Source of the DNA: Pyxidicoccus sp. MSG2
Lineage (GTDB): Bacteria; Myxococcota; Myxococcia; Myxococcales; Myxococcaceae
NCBI RefSeq assembly: GCF_026626705.1
Contig: NZ_JAPNKC010000001.1
Coordinates: forward strand, 5,022,001 to 5,086,000
Length of the DNA: 64,000 nucleotides
Direction: 5' to 3'
Part shown: in pieces, positions 38,986 through 47,848 of the stretch
Layout of the letters: the number at the start of each line of letters is the position of its first letter
Numbering within the stretch: position 1 is the first letter of the stretch
The notes under the pieces: model-generated
What the model was told of the DNA's origin: nothing
The model's input: the letters and a program-made list of their open reading frames with translations, nothing else
Databases searched by the model: none
Made by a program: the position numbers and the translations under genes

Positions 38986-39671
38986 GGGGACGGCAGCGGG
39001 GGGAGCGCCTGCCAGTAGGTGATGGGCAGGCCCCATAGGTTGTACTTCTGGATGAGGTACGAGGCGAACTCGAAGTGTTCGCGCTTACTGGCCTTCCATC
39101 GGGTCCGCTTTCGCCAATCCTTCCACTCAGTGTTCCAGGGGCCTCTATCCGCCTCCTTGTGCAGGCGCGCATGCACGCCCGCATCGATGACCAGCACCCA
39201 CTCGTGAACGTTGATGCCCTTGTCGGTGAAGTAGTCCGTCAGAGCCTGGGGGAAGATGTGGTGCCGCTCATGCGGTCGCTTCCGCCATTCGTCCAGGCGT
39301 CGCTCGAACTCCTTTTGGCTGGGCAGTTCCTCCGGGCGGTGCCACTGGAAGACCAGCACCGGCAGCGCGTCACCGGGGAGCTCCTGGCTACTGCCCCAGT
39401 TGCGCTGGCTGTTCGCCGGCGGGCGCACAGCCGCCACTCCGCGGGTTCGTACGATTCGGCCTGGCGCGAGGTCTTCGCAGCGGTAGAGGCCACACCCCGC
39501 CGCCGTGCAGGCGGGCGTCAGGCACCTGTCGTCGGCGGCGTCCTCGCACTCGCCATCGCTGGCGTCGGCCGCCTCCCACGTAGCGGTGGAGCCATACAGG
39601 TCTGCATGGCCCGGCGTGGTCGCACATGCCTGCAACCCTGCGAGGACCAGCAGCAGCCAGCAACTCCGCAT
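38982..39671 (-). CDS. DUF2380 lipoprotein, SitA6-like polymorphic toxin
   Basis: This 229-aa protein has the signal MRSCWLLLVLAGLQAC with its lipobox Cys at residue 16. A cysteine-rich linker (ECEDAADDRCLTPACTAAGCGLYRC) follows. The toxin domain contains ERHHIFPQAL (about 135-144), KGINVHEW, DAGVHARLHKEADRGPWN (about 163-180) and EWKDWR. This is the TIGR02269/DUF2380 family that includes SitA6. Sit toxins pass between myxobacterial cells by TraAB-dependent outer-membrane exchange and kill siblings without the matching immunity protein. The HHIFP...H..LH layout looks like an HNH-type nuclease core; that is inference. The ATG follows GGGAGAACCGA. Confidence 0.87.
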   Translation of the reverse strand: MRSCWLLLVLAGLQACATTPGHADLYGSTATWEAADASDGECEDAADDRCLTPACTAAGCGLYRCEDLAPGRIVRTRGVAAVRPPANSQRNWGSSQELPGDALPVLVFQWHRPEELPSQKEFERRLDEWRKRPHERHHIFPQALTDYFTDKGINVHEWVLVIDAGVHARLHKEADRGPWNTEWKDWRKRTRWKASKREHFEFASYLIQKYNLWGLPITYWQALPPLPSP

Positions 39672-39852
39672 TCGGTTCTCCCGGTGACGTTCCGACATCT
39701 TGCCGGTAGGTCTCGGGGCACTGCATCGTGGGAGTCCCGTAGGGGCGTAAGCCTTTGGTCCTGCCCAGGTCGTGGTCGAGCGCCGCGTGCCGCACGGTGC
39801 GCGGCATGTCCATGAGGCTACGTCGGTTCCCACCGGGGAGTGCCGTTCAGCC

Positions 39853-41250
39853 TCAATCCCCGGTGAGGTCCGACAGCTCCACGATGAACGTGGCTCCGTT
39901 CCCGGGCTCACTCTCGACGCGGATGACGCCACCGTGGGCCTCTACGACCTGCCGGCTTATCCAGAGCCCAAGCCCGAGCCCGCCATAGTTGCGTGAGGAC
40001 ACGGCGCGCTCGAACCGGTCGAAGATGCGCGCCTGGTCCTTGAGCGGGATGCCAATGCCGTGGTCCCGCACGGACAGCCGCGCGCGGCTCCGGCTCGTGC
40101 TCACCCCCACCTCCACGGGACTGCCAGCGCCATACTTGAGCGCGTTGGAGAGCAGGTTCGCCATCACCTGCTCGAGACGGAACCGGTCCCACCGTCCCGT
40201 CACGCGCGGCTCCAGGTTCATCTGGAGCTGGCACTGCGCCTGGGCCACCGTTTCAGTGGAACGTTCCAGCACCTCGTGCACGAGCGCTGACAGGTCGCAC
40301 TCCTCCAGCCGCAGCGTGAGCCGACCCGCGCTGAGACGCGCAACATCCAGCAACTCATCCGTGAGCGTGGTGAGCCGCGCTGTCTGCCGCCGCGCCCTTC
40401 CCAGCTTCTCCTTCAGCGGCTCGTCCCCCCGCTCCTGCGCCATGACCAGGAGGGAGTGGACCTGGAGCTGGAGCGCGGTGAGTGGCGTCTTCAGCTCGTG
40501 CCCGGCGATGGACAGGAAGTCATCGCGCAGCTTCAGCGCCTCCAACAACTCCTTCTCGACGCGCTTGCGATGCTCGATTTCTGCTTCGAGCGCCTGGGCA
40601 CGCTGCTGGAGGTCGGAGACCTCGCGCAGGCGGGCATTGGCGGACTCGGCGCATGAATACTTCTCGGTGGGGACGACATGGGAGTGCGCGGAACAGACGG
40701 CCTGGAACGCCCGCGCATCTTCCTGCGTGCGGAAGTTTCCCATCGAGTAGGCGCACAGCAGGCTGAAGGAGTGCTCCTTGCCGAGCTCGTTCCACTGCTC
40801 CTCCAGCAGGAGCGCGGCCCGCGGGTTTCCGTCCTTCCAGAGCAGGTCCACCATCTCGCCGTAGGCACGGACACACGCCTCCCCGGCACCCCGATGGGTC
40901 TGCTGGAGGACCGGCCCGAGGACGCTCTTGAGCCGATTCCAGTCGGGCAGCCCCTCCACCATGAAGCCGTTGAGCGTCCTGCGCGCGTCGAGGAGGACGA
41001 GCCGCCCCTCCTCGCAGCTGCGCTCCACGTCGACGCCCCGGGCCTTCAACCGCTGCGCGAAGCTCGTCCGGTGGGCCTCCGTGGCGATGACGACCGCGGG
41101 TTCTCCGAGCTGGAACCCCGCGTCGAGGAACTGGACCACCACGTCTGAGAGGAACGCGGAGTCCTCGTAGAACTGGACGACATGTTTTGCAGCGGCCCGC
41201 CGCGGATGCTGCCCCTGGTCGTGTGCTGAACTTCCAGGTGCGGAGGTCAT
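39853..41250 (-). CDS. MEDS-domain sensor histidine kinase
   Basis: This 465-aa soluble protein has an N-terminal MEDS domain (about 23-190: HVVQFYEDSAFLSDVVVQFL, GEPAVVIATEAHR, AGEACVRAYGEMVDLLW). A short coiled coil follows, then HisKA (DDFLSIAGHELKTPLTAL) and HATPase (MANLLSNALKYGAGSP, DHGIGIPLKDQ, GLGLGLWISRQVV). MEDS domains occur in DcmR-type regulators and in many kinases and probably bind small organic ligands. No receiver gene is adjacent. AAGGTT lies ahead of the ATG. It lies about 180 bp upstream of the Sit toxin gene on the same strand; a functional link is unproven. Confidence 0.9.
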   Translation of the reverse strand: MTSAPGSSAHDQGQHPRRAAAKHVVQFYEDSAFLSDVVVQFLDAGFQLGEPAVVIATEAHRTSFAQRLKARGVDVERSCEEGRLVLLDARRTLNGFMVEGLPDWNRLKSVLGPVLQQTHRGAGEACVRAYGEMVDLLWKDGNPRAALLLEEQWNELGKEHSFSLLCAYSMGNFRTQEDARAFQAVCSAHSHVVPTEKYSCAESANARLREVSDLQQRAQALEAEIEHRKRVEKELLEALKLRDDFLSIAGHELKTPLTALQLQVHSLLVMAQERGDEPLKEKLGRARRQTARLTTLTDELLDVARLSAGRLTLRLEECDLSALVHEVLERSTETVAQAQCQLQMNLEPRVTGRWDRFRLEQVMANLLSNALKYGAGSPVEVGVSTSRSRARLSVRDHGIGIPLKDQARIFDRFERAVSSRNYGGLGLGLWISRQVVEAHGGVIRVESEPGNGATFIVELSDLTGD

Positions 41251-41418
41251 GTCGCAACCTTACCGCCGGGAGATGGCCGCTCATCCCCTCCGCGTCCCTT
41301 TTGCCGTCCGGCAACGGAGGCACGGACACTTTTCAGCCGTCAGGTTCAAGCGCTGTTGGTCATCCGACGCTGAAGTGCCCTGGAGACAGAGCAGCGCTCA
41401 CAGGCCCGGACCCGCCGC

Positions 41419-44019
41419 TCACTCCACCGTCTGCGCCTGCGACGCGCTCACGCCGTCCCCCGTCACCGACACCGTGACAGCCCCCGCCTGCGCGGCGCGG
41501 AAGTAGAACACCGCCTCCTGGTGCGGCGCCTCCAGCCGCACTTCCGCCCCCGCTCCCGAAGCCGGCAGCGCCTGCGTACACGCCGCGTCCGCGTAGAACG
41601 TCACCCCCGCCGTGCCCTGCGCCACCAGCGCGGGCGCCGCCAGCGCGGACAGGTTGCCCACCGTGTCCTGGCTCTGCACCACCAACGCCCCCGAGCACGT
41701 CCCCGTCGCCACCGTCTGCGCCGCCGTCAGGAAGGCCACGCGCGACGCCGTCCCCGCCACCACGTCCACGTCGAAGGTCGCCCCCGGCGACGTCGCCCGG
41801 TCATACCCCGCGCCACTGATGTGATTGCGGCTGATGAGGTTGCCACCGCCGTAGTCCGAGATGGCCGCCTGGTACGGATACACATTCGTCAGCGCCGCGC
41901 TGCTCAGCGTGTTGTCCACCACCTGGATGTTCGTGGACTCCGGCAGCGGCCCGCCGTCCGCCGCCGCCTGCGACAGGTTGATGCCCACGTCGTTGTCCTC
42001 CACCGTGTTGCCCCGGACGACGACATCCCGGCTCAGCGGCACGCCGAAGTACGGCCCGCCCACCACCAGGATTCCGGAGGCCACATAGCCCGGCCCGCTG
42101 TACGCGTTGCCCGTCACCGTGTTGCCCGTCACGCGTCCCGTCGCACCGGAGCTCACCTGGATGCCATTGCGCGCAATCGCCGCCACCGGCCCGCCGCCCT
42201 CCACCGTGTTCGCCTCCACCCTCAGGTCCACCCTGCCCGAGCCCAGGATGCCCACCTTCTGGTAGCCCGCCACCCGGTTGCGCAGCACGTCCACGCGCAC
42301 CACCGAGGCTGCATCCAACGCGTTGCGCACCTCGATGGCCGTGCCCTCCTGGCACCCGCCATTGCCGCCCTGCTGGTGCAGGTCCATCACCTCGCAGTCG
42401 ACGATGGAGCCGCTCGCGCCCTCCAGCCGGATGCCGCTCAGCGCGTTGGCACCGTCGTCACACTTCCCCGCCCCCGTCAGCGCGCGCCCTTCCACCTTCA
42501 CACCCCGCACGTCCGCCGACGTGCCCCGGTTGCGCAGCACCGCGCCCAGGTAGCGCGCTCCTTCCGGGTCCACCGCCGTGAGCACGTGCCCCGCCCCATC
42601 GAACGTGTACCCGTCCGGGATGAACACCGTCCCCTCCGTGGTGCAGTCCGACCGCAGCGTCACCTTCGCGTCCTCCAGTGTCACGTCGCACGGCGGGTGC
42701 TGGCCACACCGCCCACCGCCCCACTCCACCGTGAAGGTGTGCGAGTCACTCAGCCCCGACCTGTTCGTGACGGTGAGCTGCACCGTGGGCACCACGTCCG
42801 ACGGCAGGCAGGACAGCGCGGCCCAGTCCACCTCACCCGTGCCCCCCGACTTCGCCGGAGGCCCCAGCAGCCCCGTGTTCGTCGTCCACGTGAAGGTGAG
42901 CGGCTCGTGCTGCGGGTCCTCCGCCGTGGCCAGGAGCCGCACCAGGTCGCCCGCCACGGCCCCCGGCGAGGACTGCGAGGTCGACACGATGACCGGCGGC
43001 AGCTTGCGCACCACGCACAGCTCCACCGTGCCCTCGCGCTCGCCGCCGAACCCGTCCCGCACCGAGAGCGTCAGCGTGCAGTTGTTGCACGTCCCCGCCG
43101 GCAGCGCGGTGGGCGTGAAGCTCGCCCGGGCCGCCGTCGCGTCGTCGAAGGTGCCCTCGCACGAGGCCTTCCACTCGAGGCTGAGCGCATCCCCATCTTC
43201 GTCCACGCTCACCGACTGGAGCGACACCGGGCTGCCCTCGCTCACCTCCGGCGACGGCTCCGCCGCCAGCTCCGCCAGCGAGGGCCAGCGGTTGAAGACG
43301 GCCTGCGCGTCCACCATCCCGCCCCCACGGTCCACGCCCACCGCGAAGTCCAGCGTCGCCGCCGCGCCGTGCGAGTCCGTCACCTGGAGCGTCAGCGTGA
43401 CGGCCCCCGGCTCCACCGGCGCCGTCCACACCGGAGTGGAAGACGTATCGCTGGAGAAGCTCCCGCCCGTGGCCCGCCACGCGTACGACAGCGCGTCCGC
43501 CGTGTTCGGGTCATGCGCGACGGCGCGCAGGGTCAGCTCCGCTCCCGGCTTCACCCCCGGCGCCGAGGCCACCACCGCGTCGATGAAGGGCGCCGCGTTG
43601 CCCGCGGGCTCGCCCGGGGACGTCGCCTGTGGCACCAGCACGAGCAGCTCCGAGTGGTGCCGCTCCAGCGCCACTTCGGAGACCTGCGCCAGCGCCACCG
43701 TGCCGCCCTGCGCGTCGAACACCGCCGCCGCCACCGTGGCGCCCGCGCCCGAGCGCACCCCGCGCAGCCCGCCCTGCCACTGCGTGCCCTCGCCGGACAG
43801 CTCCTGGGTGACGGGCGTGCCTCCGGCGGGCGTCGCCGTGGCCACCACGCGCGACACCGAGGCCACCGGCAGCGAGCGCGGAAGCGCCACCACCACCCGC
43901 GCCGACGCGGACGGCTCCAGGTCGATGGGAGTCGTATCCTCCAGGTGGCAGCCCGCCATCGTGGCCAGCACCCAGGCGCCCGCCAGCAGGGTCAGGCGCG
44001 TCGTGTCGACTCGGTGCAT
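41419..44019 (-). CDS. Large lipoprotein with Ig/PKD-like and parallel beta-helix regions
   Basis: This protein is about 866 aa. The signal MHRVDTTRLTLLAGAWVLATMAGC ends in lipobox MAGC; a second ATG 6 bp upstream (44025) is also possible. Residues about 130-430 contain repeated Ig/PKD-like modules (LTLRAVAHDPNTADALSYAW, VTLTLQVTDSHGAAATLDF, CTLTLSVRDGFGG). Residues about 480-760 form a right-handed parallel beta-helix with NxV/GNTV-type turns (VTGNTVTGNAYSG, VVRGNTVEDNDVG, VVDNTLSSAALTN), as in polysaccharide-degrading or cell-surface proteins. The C-terminus is beta-rich. It is probably displayed on the outer membrane. It is divergent from the cytochrome b gene, with about 240 bp between. 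Confidence 0.8.
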   Translation of the reverse strand: MHRVDTTRLTLLAGAWVLATMAGCHLEDTTPIDLEPSASARVVVALPRSLPVASVSRVVATATPAGGTPVTQELSGEGTQWQGGLRGVRSGAGATVAAAVFDAQGGTVALAQVSEVALERHHSELLVLVPQATSPGEPAGNAAPFIDAVVASAPGVKPGAELTLRAVAHDPNTADALSYAWRATGGSFSSDTSSTPVWTAPVEPGAVTLTLQVTDSHGAAATLDFAVGVDRGGGMVDAQAVFNRWPSLAELAAEPSPEVSEGSPVSLQSVSVDEDGDALSLEWKASCEGTFDDATAARASFTPTALPAGTCNNCTLTLSVRDGFGGEREGTVELCVVRKLPPVIVSTSQSSPGAVAGDLVRLLATAEDPQHEPLTFTWTTNTGLLGPPAKSGGTGEVDWAALSCLPSDVVPTVQLTVTNRSGLSDSHTFTVEWGGGRCGQHPPCDVTLEDAKVTLRSDCTTEGTVFIPDGYTFDGAGHVLTAVDPEGARYLGAVLRNRGTSADVRGVKVEGRALTGAGKCDDGANALSGIRLEGASGSIVDCEVMDLHQQGGNGGCQEGTAIEVRNALDAASVVRVDVLRNRVAGYQKVGILGSGRVDLRVEANTVEGGGPVAAIARNGIQVSSGATGRVTGNTVTGNAYSGPGYVASGILVVGGPYFGVPLSRDVVVRGNTVEDNDVGINLSQAAADGGPLPESTNIQVVDNTLSSAALTNVYPYQAAISDYGGGNLISRNHISGAGYDRATSPGATFDVDVVAGTASRVAFLTAAQTVATGTCSGALVVQSQDTVGNLSALAAPALVAQGTAGVTFYADAACTQALPASGAGAEVRLEAPHQEAVFYFRAAQAGAVTVSVTGDGVSASQAQTVE

Positions 44020-44260
44020 GTGCATGTCCTCTGTGCGGAGGGGCAAGCCCGCAAAATACCGGCAAGTCCCCATCGTCCCAAGCAACCGCCCTCCGCTGCG
44101 AACGCGCCAGCCCGCTCTCCGGCGTGGCGCCCTCCAGAGCAACACGGGCGTCGGGTGCAGGACGCACGTGAAGCCCCGGCGTCCGCTATCGGTCGGTGCG
44201 CTCCCAGCCGCGCTTGCTGGCGCCGACGCATGCGGGCGCGCGGTGCTCTCCTGGGCCGCC

Positions 44261-44920
44261 GTGCACGCCCCAGAACATCGCCGGCCGCAGCCGTGGCCCA
44301 TCCGCGTGAGTCATTGGCTCAACGTGCCGCTGCTCGTCATCATGGCGGCCAGCGGCCTGCAGATTCTCGCCGCGTACCCCATGCAGGGCCCACAGGGCCG
44401 GCCGTACGGCTGGTATCCCTTCCAGGGCATGACGCCGCCGGAGTGGAGCCGGCTCGGAGACTGGCTCGCTGGCGCCCGTCACTGGCACTTCGCCTTCGGC
44501 TGGTTCCTCGCCCTCAACGGCGCGGCGTACGTGCTCTACCTCGCCATCAGCGGGGAGTGGCGCCGCCGCCTCTTCCTGCCCCGTCGAGACCTGCGCAACG
44601 CGCTCGACACACTCGCCTTCTACGTGCGCCTGCGCAAACACGCCCCCGAGCAGGGGCTCTACAACGGCCTCCAGCGGCTGGCCTACACGGGCACGCTGGT
44701 GCTGGGCACCCTCTCCCTCCTCACCGGCCTGGTGCTCTACAAGCCCGTGCAGCTCGGGGCGCTCACCCGCCTGTTCGGCGGCTACGATTCGGCGCGCGCG
44801 CTCCACCTCATCGTGCTCGCGGCGTTCGTCCTCTTCACCGTGGGCCACATCGTCCTGGTGCTGCTCCACCCGCGCACGCTGGGGGAGATGGTGACGGGCG
44901 GGAGGAAACCGGATGCGTAG
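44261..44920 (+). CDS. Cytochrome b561-like membrane subunit
   Basis: This protein is about 219 aa. The core PWPIRVSHWLNVPLLVIMAASGLQIL starts four or five membrane helices with paired His residues (HWLN, RHWHFAFGW, ARALHLIV, TVGHIVLVLLHP) suited to bind two b haems. The upstream part of the open frame is shadow sequence; GTG 44261 gives a sensible N-terminus, but GTG 44243 is possible and neither has a strong ribosome-binding site. It overlaps the next gene by 8 bp. Together they resemble a membrane quinone/haem unit that exchanges electrons with a periplasmic molybdopterin enzyme. Confidence 0.83.
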   Translation: MHAPEHRRPQPWPIRVSHWLNVPLLVIMAASGLQILAAYPMQGPQGRPYGWYPFQGMTPPEWSRLGDWLAGARHWHFAFGWFLALNGAAYVLYLAISGEWRRRLFLPRRDLRNALDTLAFYVRLRKHAPEQGLYNGLQRLAYTGTLVLGTLSLLTGLVLYKPVQLGALTRLFGGYDSARALHLIVLAAFVLFTVGHIVLVLLHPRTLGEMVTGGRKPDA

Positions 44921-45605
44921 GCTCATCACCCGGCGCACCGTCCTGCTGGGCGCCGCGGCGCTCACCACCAGCGCGTGCGACAGCAGCCGCCCCCGCGAAG
45001 GCTTCCTCGGCGCCATGGAGCGCTTCAACGCGCGCTTCCAGTCCTCCCTCTTCGATGAGGATCAGCTCGCGCCCGAGTTGCCGCCGTCGGAAGCCACGCC
45101 GCCCGGCGCCTTCCCGCAATACTTCATCTCCGACGCCGTGCCGCTCGCCCCCGCGGGCTGGGCCCTCAAGGTGGGCGGCCTGGTACAGCGCCCGGGCGTC
45201 ATCTCCCTGGAGGATCTGCAGCGCCTGCCGCGCACGGAGTACCGCATCCGCCACCACTGCGTGGAGGGCTGGAGCGCGGTGGCGTCCTGGCATGGCGTGC
45301 GCCTGAGAGACCTCGCCGGGCACGTGGGCGCGGACCCTCGCGCGGGCTACGTGGAGTTCCGCTCGTTCGACGCGGGCTACTACTCGTCGTGGGACAGGCC
45401 GAGCGCCTTCCACGCGCAGACGATTCTGGCCTACGGGATGAACGGGCAGCCGCTGCTTCCGGAGCATGGCGCGCCGCTGCGCCTCTACTCGGGGGTGAAG
45501 CTCGGCTACAAGATGGTGAAGTACCTCACCGAGGTGAGCTTCCTGCCCGAGCCCACCGGGGGCTACTGGGAGGACCGCGGCTACGAGTGGTACGCGGGCG
45601 TGTAG
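44913..45605 (+). CDS. Sulfite-oxidase-fold molybdopterin oxidoreductase
   Basis: This 230-aa protein has an N-terminus MRRLITRRTVLLGAAALTTSAC combining a twin-Arg pattern with a lipobox-like Cys. The molybdenum-ligand Cys is in RHHCVEGWSAVASWHG (about 112), followed by FRSFDAGYYSSWD, LAYGMNGQPLLPEHGAPLRL and KLGYKMVKYLTEV, all characteristic of the SuoX/MsrP fold. Enzymes of this type oxidise sulfite or reduce methionine sulfoxides; the substrate here cannot be told. Overlap with the cytochrome b gene implies a two-subunit complex like MsrPQ but with a different membrane partner. Confidence 0.88.
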   Translation: MRRLITRRTVLLGAAALTTSACDSSRPREGFLGAMERFNARFQSSLFDEDQLAPELPPSEATPPGAFPQYFISDAVPLAPAGWALKVGGLVQRPGVISLEDLQRLPRTEYRIRHHCVEGWSAVASWHGVRLRDLAGHVGADPRAGYVEFRSFDAGYYSSWDRPSAFHAQTILAYGMNGQPLLPEHGAPLRLYSGVKLGYKMVKYLTEVSFLPEPTGGYWEDRGYEWYAGV

Positions 45606-45612
45606 CGCCCGT

Positions 45613-46047
45613 TCACGCCTTGCTGGGCGTGAAGCTTCCGCCGAAGGGCGAGAAGCCCCGCTTGCGCAGCGCCTCGCGCTCGGCCTGCAGCGCGGCGAGG
45701 GCCTCGTCGCGCGTGGAGTAGTGGTTCACCGCCGCGCCGTTGATGGCCCCGCTGGTGAGCACGAACATGCGCGTCATCTCGTCCCCGCCGAAGCGGTACG
45801 AGCGGTGCGTGTAGCGTTCGAGCACCTCGCGCCGCTCCTTGCCGAAGACGCGCCCGGCGGTGAACTTCACCACCAGCCCGTCCAGGTTGATGAGCAGGTC
45901 CACCTTCCCCGGGTACTTCGAGAACTGCTCCTCCACCTCGCGCCGCCAGCGGAGGACATCCGCCTCGTTGCTCAGGATGCAGTCGGTGAAGTGCGCGGTG
46001 ACGACGTCGTGCTGCGCGTCGTACTCGAAGTTCATGCTCCAGGCCAT
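45613..46047 (-). CDS. Hypothetical cytoplasmic protein
   Basis: This 144-aa protein has an alpha/beta pattern (MNFEYDAQHDVVTAHF, VDLLINLDGLVVKFTAGRVFGKERREVLERY, TRMFVLTSGAINGAAVNHYSTRDEALAAL, read in parts) that recalls SpoIIAA/STAS-like folds with an AWLxxE-like end, but no conserved phospho-Ser site is evident and I do not assign it. It is convergent with the oxidoreductase gene (7-bp gap) and follows the hydrolase gene by 31 bp on the minus strand, probably as one transcript. Confidence 0.68.
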   Translation of the reverse strand: MAWSMNFEYDAQHDVVTAHFTDCILSNEADVLRWRREVEEQFSKYPGKVDLLINLDGLVVKFTAGRVFGKERREVLERYTHRSYRFGGDEMTRMFVLTSGAINGAAVNHYSTRDEALAALQAEREALRKRGFSPFGGSFTPSKA

Positions 46048-46078
46048 CGTGCTGCCTCCTGCAATGCCTTGGATGCCG

Positions 46079-46867
46079 CTATGCCGGCGAGGAGCCGGCG
46101 AGGAAGGCGGTCAGCATCGCCGCGGCCTCCACGGGGCGCTCCACCTGCGGGTAGTGGCCGGGGCCCGGCAGGTACGCCAGGCGCGCGCGGCGGATGGGTT
46201 TCACGACGGCTTCGCGCAGGAAGTCGGGCGGCAGGAAGGCGTCGTCCGTCGCCACCACCAGCGTGGGCGCCGTAATCGCGGAGAGCTTGTCGGCGAAGCC
46301 GCCCTTCGTCCACGCGTCGAAGATGTTCTCAATCGCCGGCGCGGACGTGTTCGCCGCGTCCTTCAGCATCGTCTCGAGGATGTCCGTGCCGCCGAGCAGC
46401 TTGCAGGACAGGTTGATGATGGTCGTCTGCTTCTCGCGGTTGCCCGCCGACGTGCGGAACAGCCCCGCCGCGTCCGGAGGCAGCGGCAGGCCCGCCGCCG
46501 GCACCGGGTTGAGCAGCATCAGCGCCTCCACCCGCGAGGGCTCCTGCGCCGCCACCCACTGCGCCAGCTGGCCACCCATGCTGTGGCCCACCACCGAGAA
46601 GCGCTTCGCACCGGCCGCGTCCGCCACCGCGAGCACGTCCTGCGCGAGCCCCTGCAGCGTGTAGCCCCCGGTCGGCTTCCCCGACTGGCCCGTGCCACGG
46701 CTGTCCGGAATCACCAGGCGCAGCCCCGTCAGGTCCATCCGCTCGACCAGCGAGTTCCACACCGCGCCGGACACCATCCACCCGTGCACCAGCACCACCG
46801 TGCGCGGACCCTCACCGATGACGCGATAGTGCAGCGAAGTCCCGTCAGATGCGGAAGTCGTGGGCAT
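46079..46867 (-). CDS. Alpha/beta-fold hydrolase
   Basis: This 262-aa protein has an oxyanion-hole motif HGWMVSG (about 28), DSRGTGQSGKP, nucleophile Ser in VVGHSMGGQ (about 93), a helical cap (about 130-195), acid DDAF and His in GPGHYPQVERP near the C-terminus. The triad is complete. The substrate is open; the family includes esterases, haloperoxidase-like enzymes and C-C hydrolases. The start ATG follows GAGGAGGCTGC. No signal peptide. Confidence 0.88.
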   Translation of the reverse strand: MPTTSASDGTSLHYRVIGEGPRTVVLVHGWMVSGAVWNSLVERMDLTGLRLVIPDSRGTGQSGKPTGGYTLQGLAQDVLAVADAAGAKRFSVVGHSMGGQLAQWVAAQEPSRVEALMLLNPVPAAGLPLPPDAAGLFRTSAGNREKQTTIINLSCKLLGGTDILETMLKDAANTSAPAIENIFDAWTKGGFADKLSAITAPTLVVATDDAFLPPDFLREAVVKPIRRARLAYLPGPGHYPQVERPVEAAAMLTAFLAGSSPA

Positions 46868-47060
46868 GCAGCCTCCTCTGAGCAAAAGGATAAAGCAGTG
46901 CGGGAGAAATGTGCAGGACTGAAAGCAAGCCACGAGCTTGAGACATGCGCCATGGAGGCCCATGTAGGAGCGCGCGCGGAGTGAAGAACTCCCTCACCGG
47001 GCTGACGGGAGGACGGGCGTCGTGGTGGTGAAGGGCCGCTCTGGCAGACTCCGCGCCCTC

Positions 47061-47807
47061 ATGGCGGATGAACGGGACGGGACGGGCGGCGCTCCGGTGG
47101 AGCCCCGGCGCACGGTGTACTGCGAGGACGCACTCGCGTGGCTTTCGGCGCGGCCGGTGCTGGAGGGGTGCTCGGCCATCGCCTCGCTGCCGGACGTGTC
47201 CGAGTTCCCCTCGCTCACGCTCGCGGAATGGAAGGCGTGGTTCCAGCGCGCGGCGGGGCTCGTCATCTCGCGCGTGCCGGCGGACGGCGTGGCGCTCTTC
47301 TACCAGACGGACGTGAAACAGGACGGCGTCTGGGTGGACAAGGGCTACCTGGTGGCGCGCGCGGCGGAGGAGGCCGGGTGTGAGTTGCTCTTCCACAAGG
47401 TGGTGTGTCGCCGGCAGCCGGGGACGGTGACGTTCGGCCGGCCCGCATACTCGCACCTGCTGGCCTTCTCGCGGGGCGTGCGTGTGGACCTGGGGAAGTC
47501 CACCGCGGACGTGCTGCCCGACGCGGGCGAGGTGACGTGGACGCGCGGCATGGGCGTGGAGGCGTGCCTCGTCGCATGCCGCTTCATCCTGGAGCACACC
47601 GCCACGCGCACCGTGGTGGACCCGTTCTGCGGCCACGGCACCGTGCTCGCCGTGGCCAATGCGCTCGGGCTGGACGCGGTGGGCGTGGAGCTCAGTCGCA
47701 AGCGGGCTCGCAAGGCGCGCAACCTGCGCGGCGAGTGGACGGGTGGGAAGCTGGTGCTCGCCGGGGCGGGCGGGACGGGCGCGCCGGAGGACTCCGGCGG
47801 GGAGTGA
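47061..47807 (+). CDS. DNA-methylase-like SAM-dependent methyltransferase
   Basis: This protein is about 248 aa. The order is permuted as in beta-class amino-methyltransferases: a SLPD catalytic-type motif at about 43 (AIASLPDVSEFP, in place of DPPY or SPPY), then FTRP-like region, then SAM-binding VDPFCGHGTVLAVANALGLDAVGVELS near residue 190-215. It could methylate DNA, RNA or a small molecule; the unusual catalytic motif makes a typical restriction-modification role unlikely. No restriction gene is nearby. The start is uncertain: GTG 47022 would add 13 residues. Confidence 0.78.
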   Translation: MADERDGTGGAPVEPRRTVYCEDALAWLSARPVLEGCSAIASLPDVSEFPSLTLAEWKAWFQRAAGLVISRVPADGVALFYQTDVKQDGVWVDKGYLVARAAEEAGCELLFHKVVCRRQPGTVTFGRPAYSHLLAFSRGVRVDLGKSTADVLPDAGEVTWTRGMGVEACLVACRFILEHTATRTVVDPFCGHGTVLAVANALGLDAVGVELSRKRARKARNLRGEWTGGKLVLAGAGGTGAPEDSGGE

Positions 47808-47848
47808 GCGACCCGGCTCGGTTCGCCAGCTCGCCGTCGTGTCGAGGC

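Noticed and set aside
45613-46047. SpoIIAA/STAS anti-sigma-factor antagonist
   Set aside because: The alpha/beta pattern is suggestive, but the conserved phosphorylatable Ser/Thr motif is not visible, so it is left as hypothetical.
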